A DNA stretch of 6,493 nucleotides from Candidatus Aegiribacteria sp. (GTDB lineage: Bacteria; Fermentibacterota; Fermentibacteria; Fermentibacterales; JCC-6), in NCBI GenBank assembly GCA_030600975.1, contig JAUVUL010000108.1:1-6493 (forward strand), written 5' to 3'. Position 1 is the stretch's first letter. Each line of letters starts with the position of its first letter. Shown in pieces: positions 6,117 to 6,493 of the stretch. Both the position numbers and the translations under genes were made by a program. The notes below the pieces were generated by a model. It was not told the origin of the DNA. It was given only the letters and a program-made list of their open reading frames with translations, and did not search any database.

Positions 6117-6160
6117 ATTTACATACTATATAATAAAATATTTCTCATAGAGTAATGGAT
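6117..6160 (-). promoter_or_regulatory. AT-rich promoter region of the propeller gene
   Basis: On the minus strand TTACTC (near 6157-6152) is followed 17 bases later by TATATA (near 6134-6129), inside a strongly AT-rich patch directly upstream of the ribosome site. The -10 is good and the -35 weak. The transcript leader would be about 25-30 bases. Confidence 0.35.
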
Positions 6161-6200
6161 ACATGGATTCCTGAAAGAATTGTTGCGGTTGCCGAACCTT

Positions 6201-6233
6201 CCTTCGACTCGTTACCGCTCACTCAGGGTAAAC
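6201..6233 (+). repeat. CCTTCGACTCG interspersed repeat, copy A
   Basis: CCTTCGACTCG(T)TACCGCTC(A)CTCAGGGTAAACT matches 6456-6488 with two differences in 33 bases. The core resembles CCTTCGACT...CTCAGGG intergenic repeats seen in many environmental bacteria. It is non-coding as far as I can tell. Confidence 0.7.
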
Positions 6234-6402
6234 TTATCACTACTGATTCGTTGATGAATTGATAGCCATTTTCTCGTAAGTTGAGGAAATGCAGCACGAC
6301 CTGGTGTCATTTGTGAAAATATGTAATCTCAGTTTTTGCGCTGATAAGGCGGTTTCTTCTGATAAGTTGAAGAAGTGTGGTACGTCCCCGGGGGTTTTCA
6401 GC

Positions 6403-6441
6403 AAAACAAAGGGGGCTCAGCCCCCCTCTGTTTGCTGGTAC
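6403..6441 (+). repeat. orphan copy of the HTH3 stem-loop
   Basis: 38 of 39 bases match 3690-3728, including the GGGGGCT-C-AGCCCCC stem (here 7 bp) and the AAACA/TGTTT outer arms. GTACGCCCGCCAGGACTC follows, then the CCTTCGACTCG repeat, where an HTH gene start would be expected. On the minus strand the stem is followed by TTTGTTTTGC, so it may also act as a terminator for leftward transcription entering from the right. Confidence 0.75.
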
Positions 6442-6455
6442 GCCCGCCAGGACTC

Positions 6456-6488
6456 CCTTCGACTCGCTACCGCTCGCTCAGGGTAAAC
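6456..6488 (+). repeat. CCTTCGACTCG interspersed repeat, copy B
   Basis: Second copy of the repeat at 6201-6233, 255 bases away in the same orientation and directly after the orphan stem-loop. It may extend past the window edge. Confidence 0.7.
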
Positions 6489-6493
6489 TCACC

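Larger units (their letters stand above)
6099..6493. other. intergenic stretch with repeats, no convincing gene
   Basis: The 395 bases upstream of the propeller gene hold its promoter and ribosome site, two copies of a CCTTCGACTCG repeat, a pair of imperfect repeats (6271-6302 and 6355-6386) and an orphan copy of the HTH3 stem-loop. A 65-codon + frame at 6289-6486 crosses the stem-loop and repeats and looks accidental. Confidence 0.6.

Noticed and set aside
6289..6486. 65-codon + frame near the right edge
   Set aside because: It runs through the stem-loop and the CCTTCGACTCG repeat, and its similarity to the HTH3 upstream frame comes only from the shared 39-base element.
836..6493. CRISPR array
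   Set aside because: Repeats are few, far apart, of unequal spacing and contain genes; there are no short regular repeat-spacer units.

Overview
The window looks like accessory chromosome from an uncultured, probably Gram-negative bacterium. Signs of a Gram-negative envelope are a small exported protein with about eight alternating strands (a likely outer-membrane barrel) and a large exported beta-propeller protein. Nothing here fixes the taxon. The style, with secreted PD40-like propellers and DUF4143 ATPases, would fit an FCB-type lineage, but that is only an impression. Base composition changes along the window: the first ~440 bases are visibly more GC-rich than the rest.

Left edge (1-823): the 3' end of a gene with an HEVGH zinc-protease motif runs directly into a decayed ISL3-family transposase. 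The transposase can be read in one frame across two nonsense codons, keeps the catalytic-glutamate block and the C-terminus, and ends in a sequence resembling an ISL3 right inverted repeat. The left part of the element is gone.

Centre (about 830-4090): three homologous small genes, all on the + strand, alternate with unrelated genes. They encode 106-116 aa proteins with a ParB/KorB-like helix-turn-helix (HTH). The order is HTH1, AAA ATPase/DUF4143 (+), HTH2, small barrel protein (-), HTH3, secreted propeller (-). The HTH copies differ mostly at synonymous or surface positions and keep two nearly invariant protein blocks, so they appear to be selected as proteins. Each has a stem-loop 30-50 bases upstream and a conserved stretch leading into the start codon. 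None has a recognisable ribosome binding site.

Right edge (6099-6493): upstream of the propeller gene there is an AT-rich promoter-like stretch and then a patch of repeats with no convincing gene. It includes a second copy (38 of 39 bases) of the HTH3 upstream stem-loop, here without an HTH gene, and two copies of a repeat beginning CCTTCGACTCG.

The most interesting reading is that the HTH gene plus its stem-loop is a dispersed repeat unit that separates cargo genes in a cassette-like array. This is an inference from order and similarity within 6.5 kb. No recombinase for it is visible, and the genes may share no common pathway.
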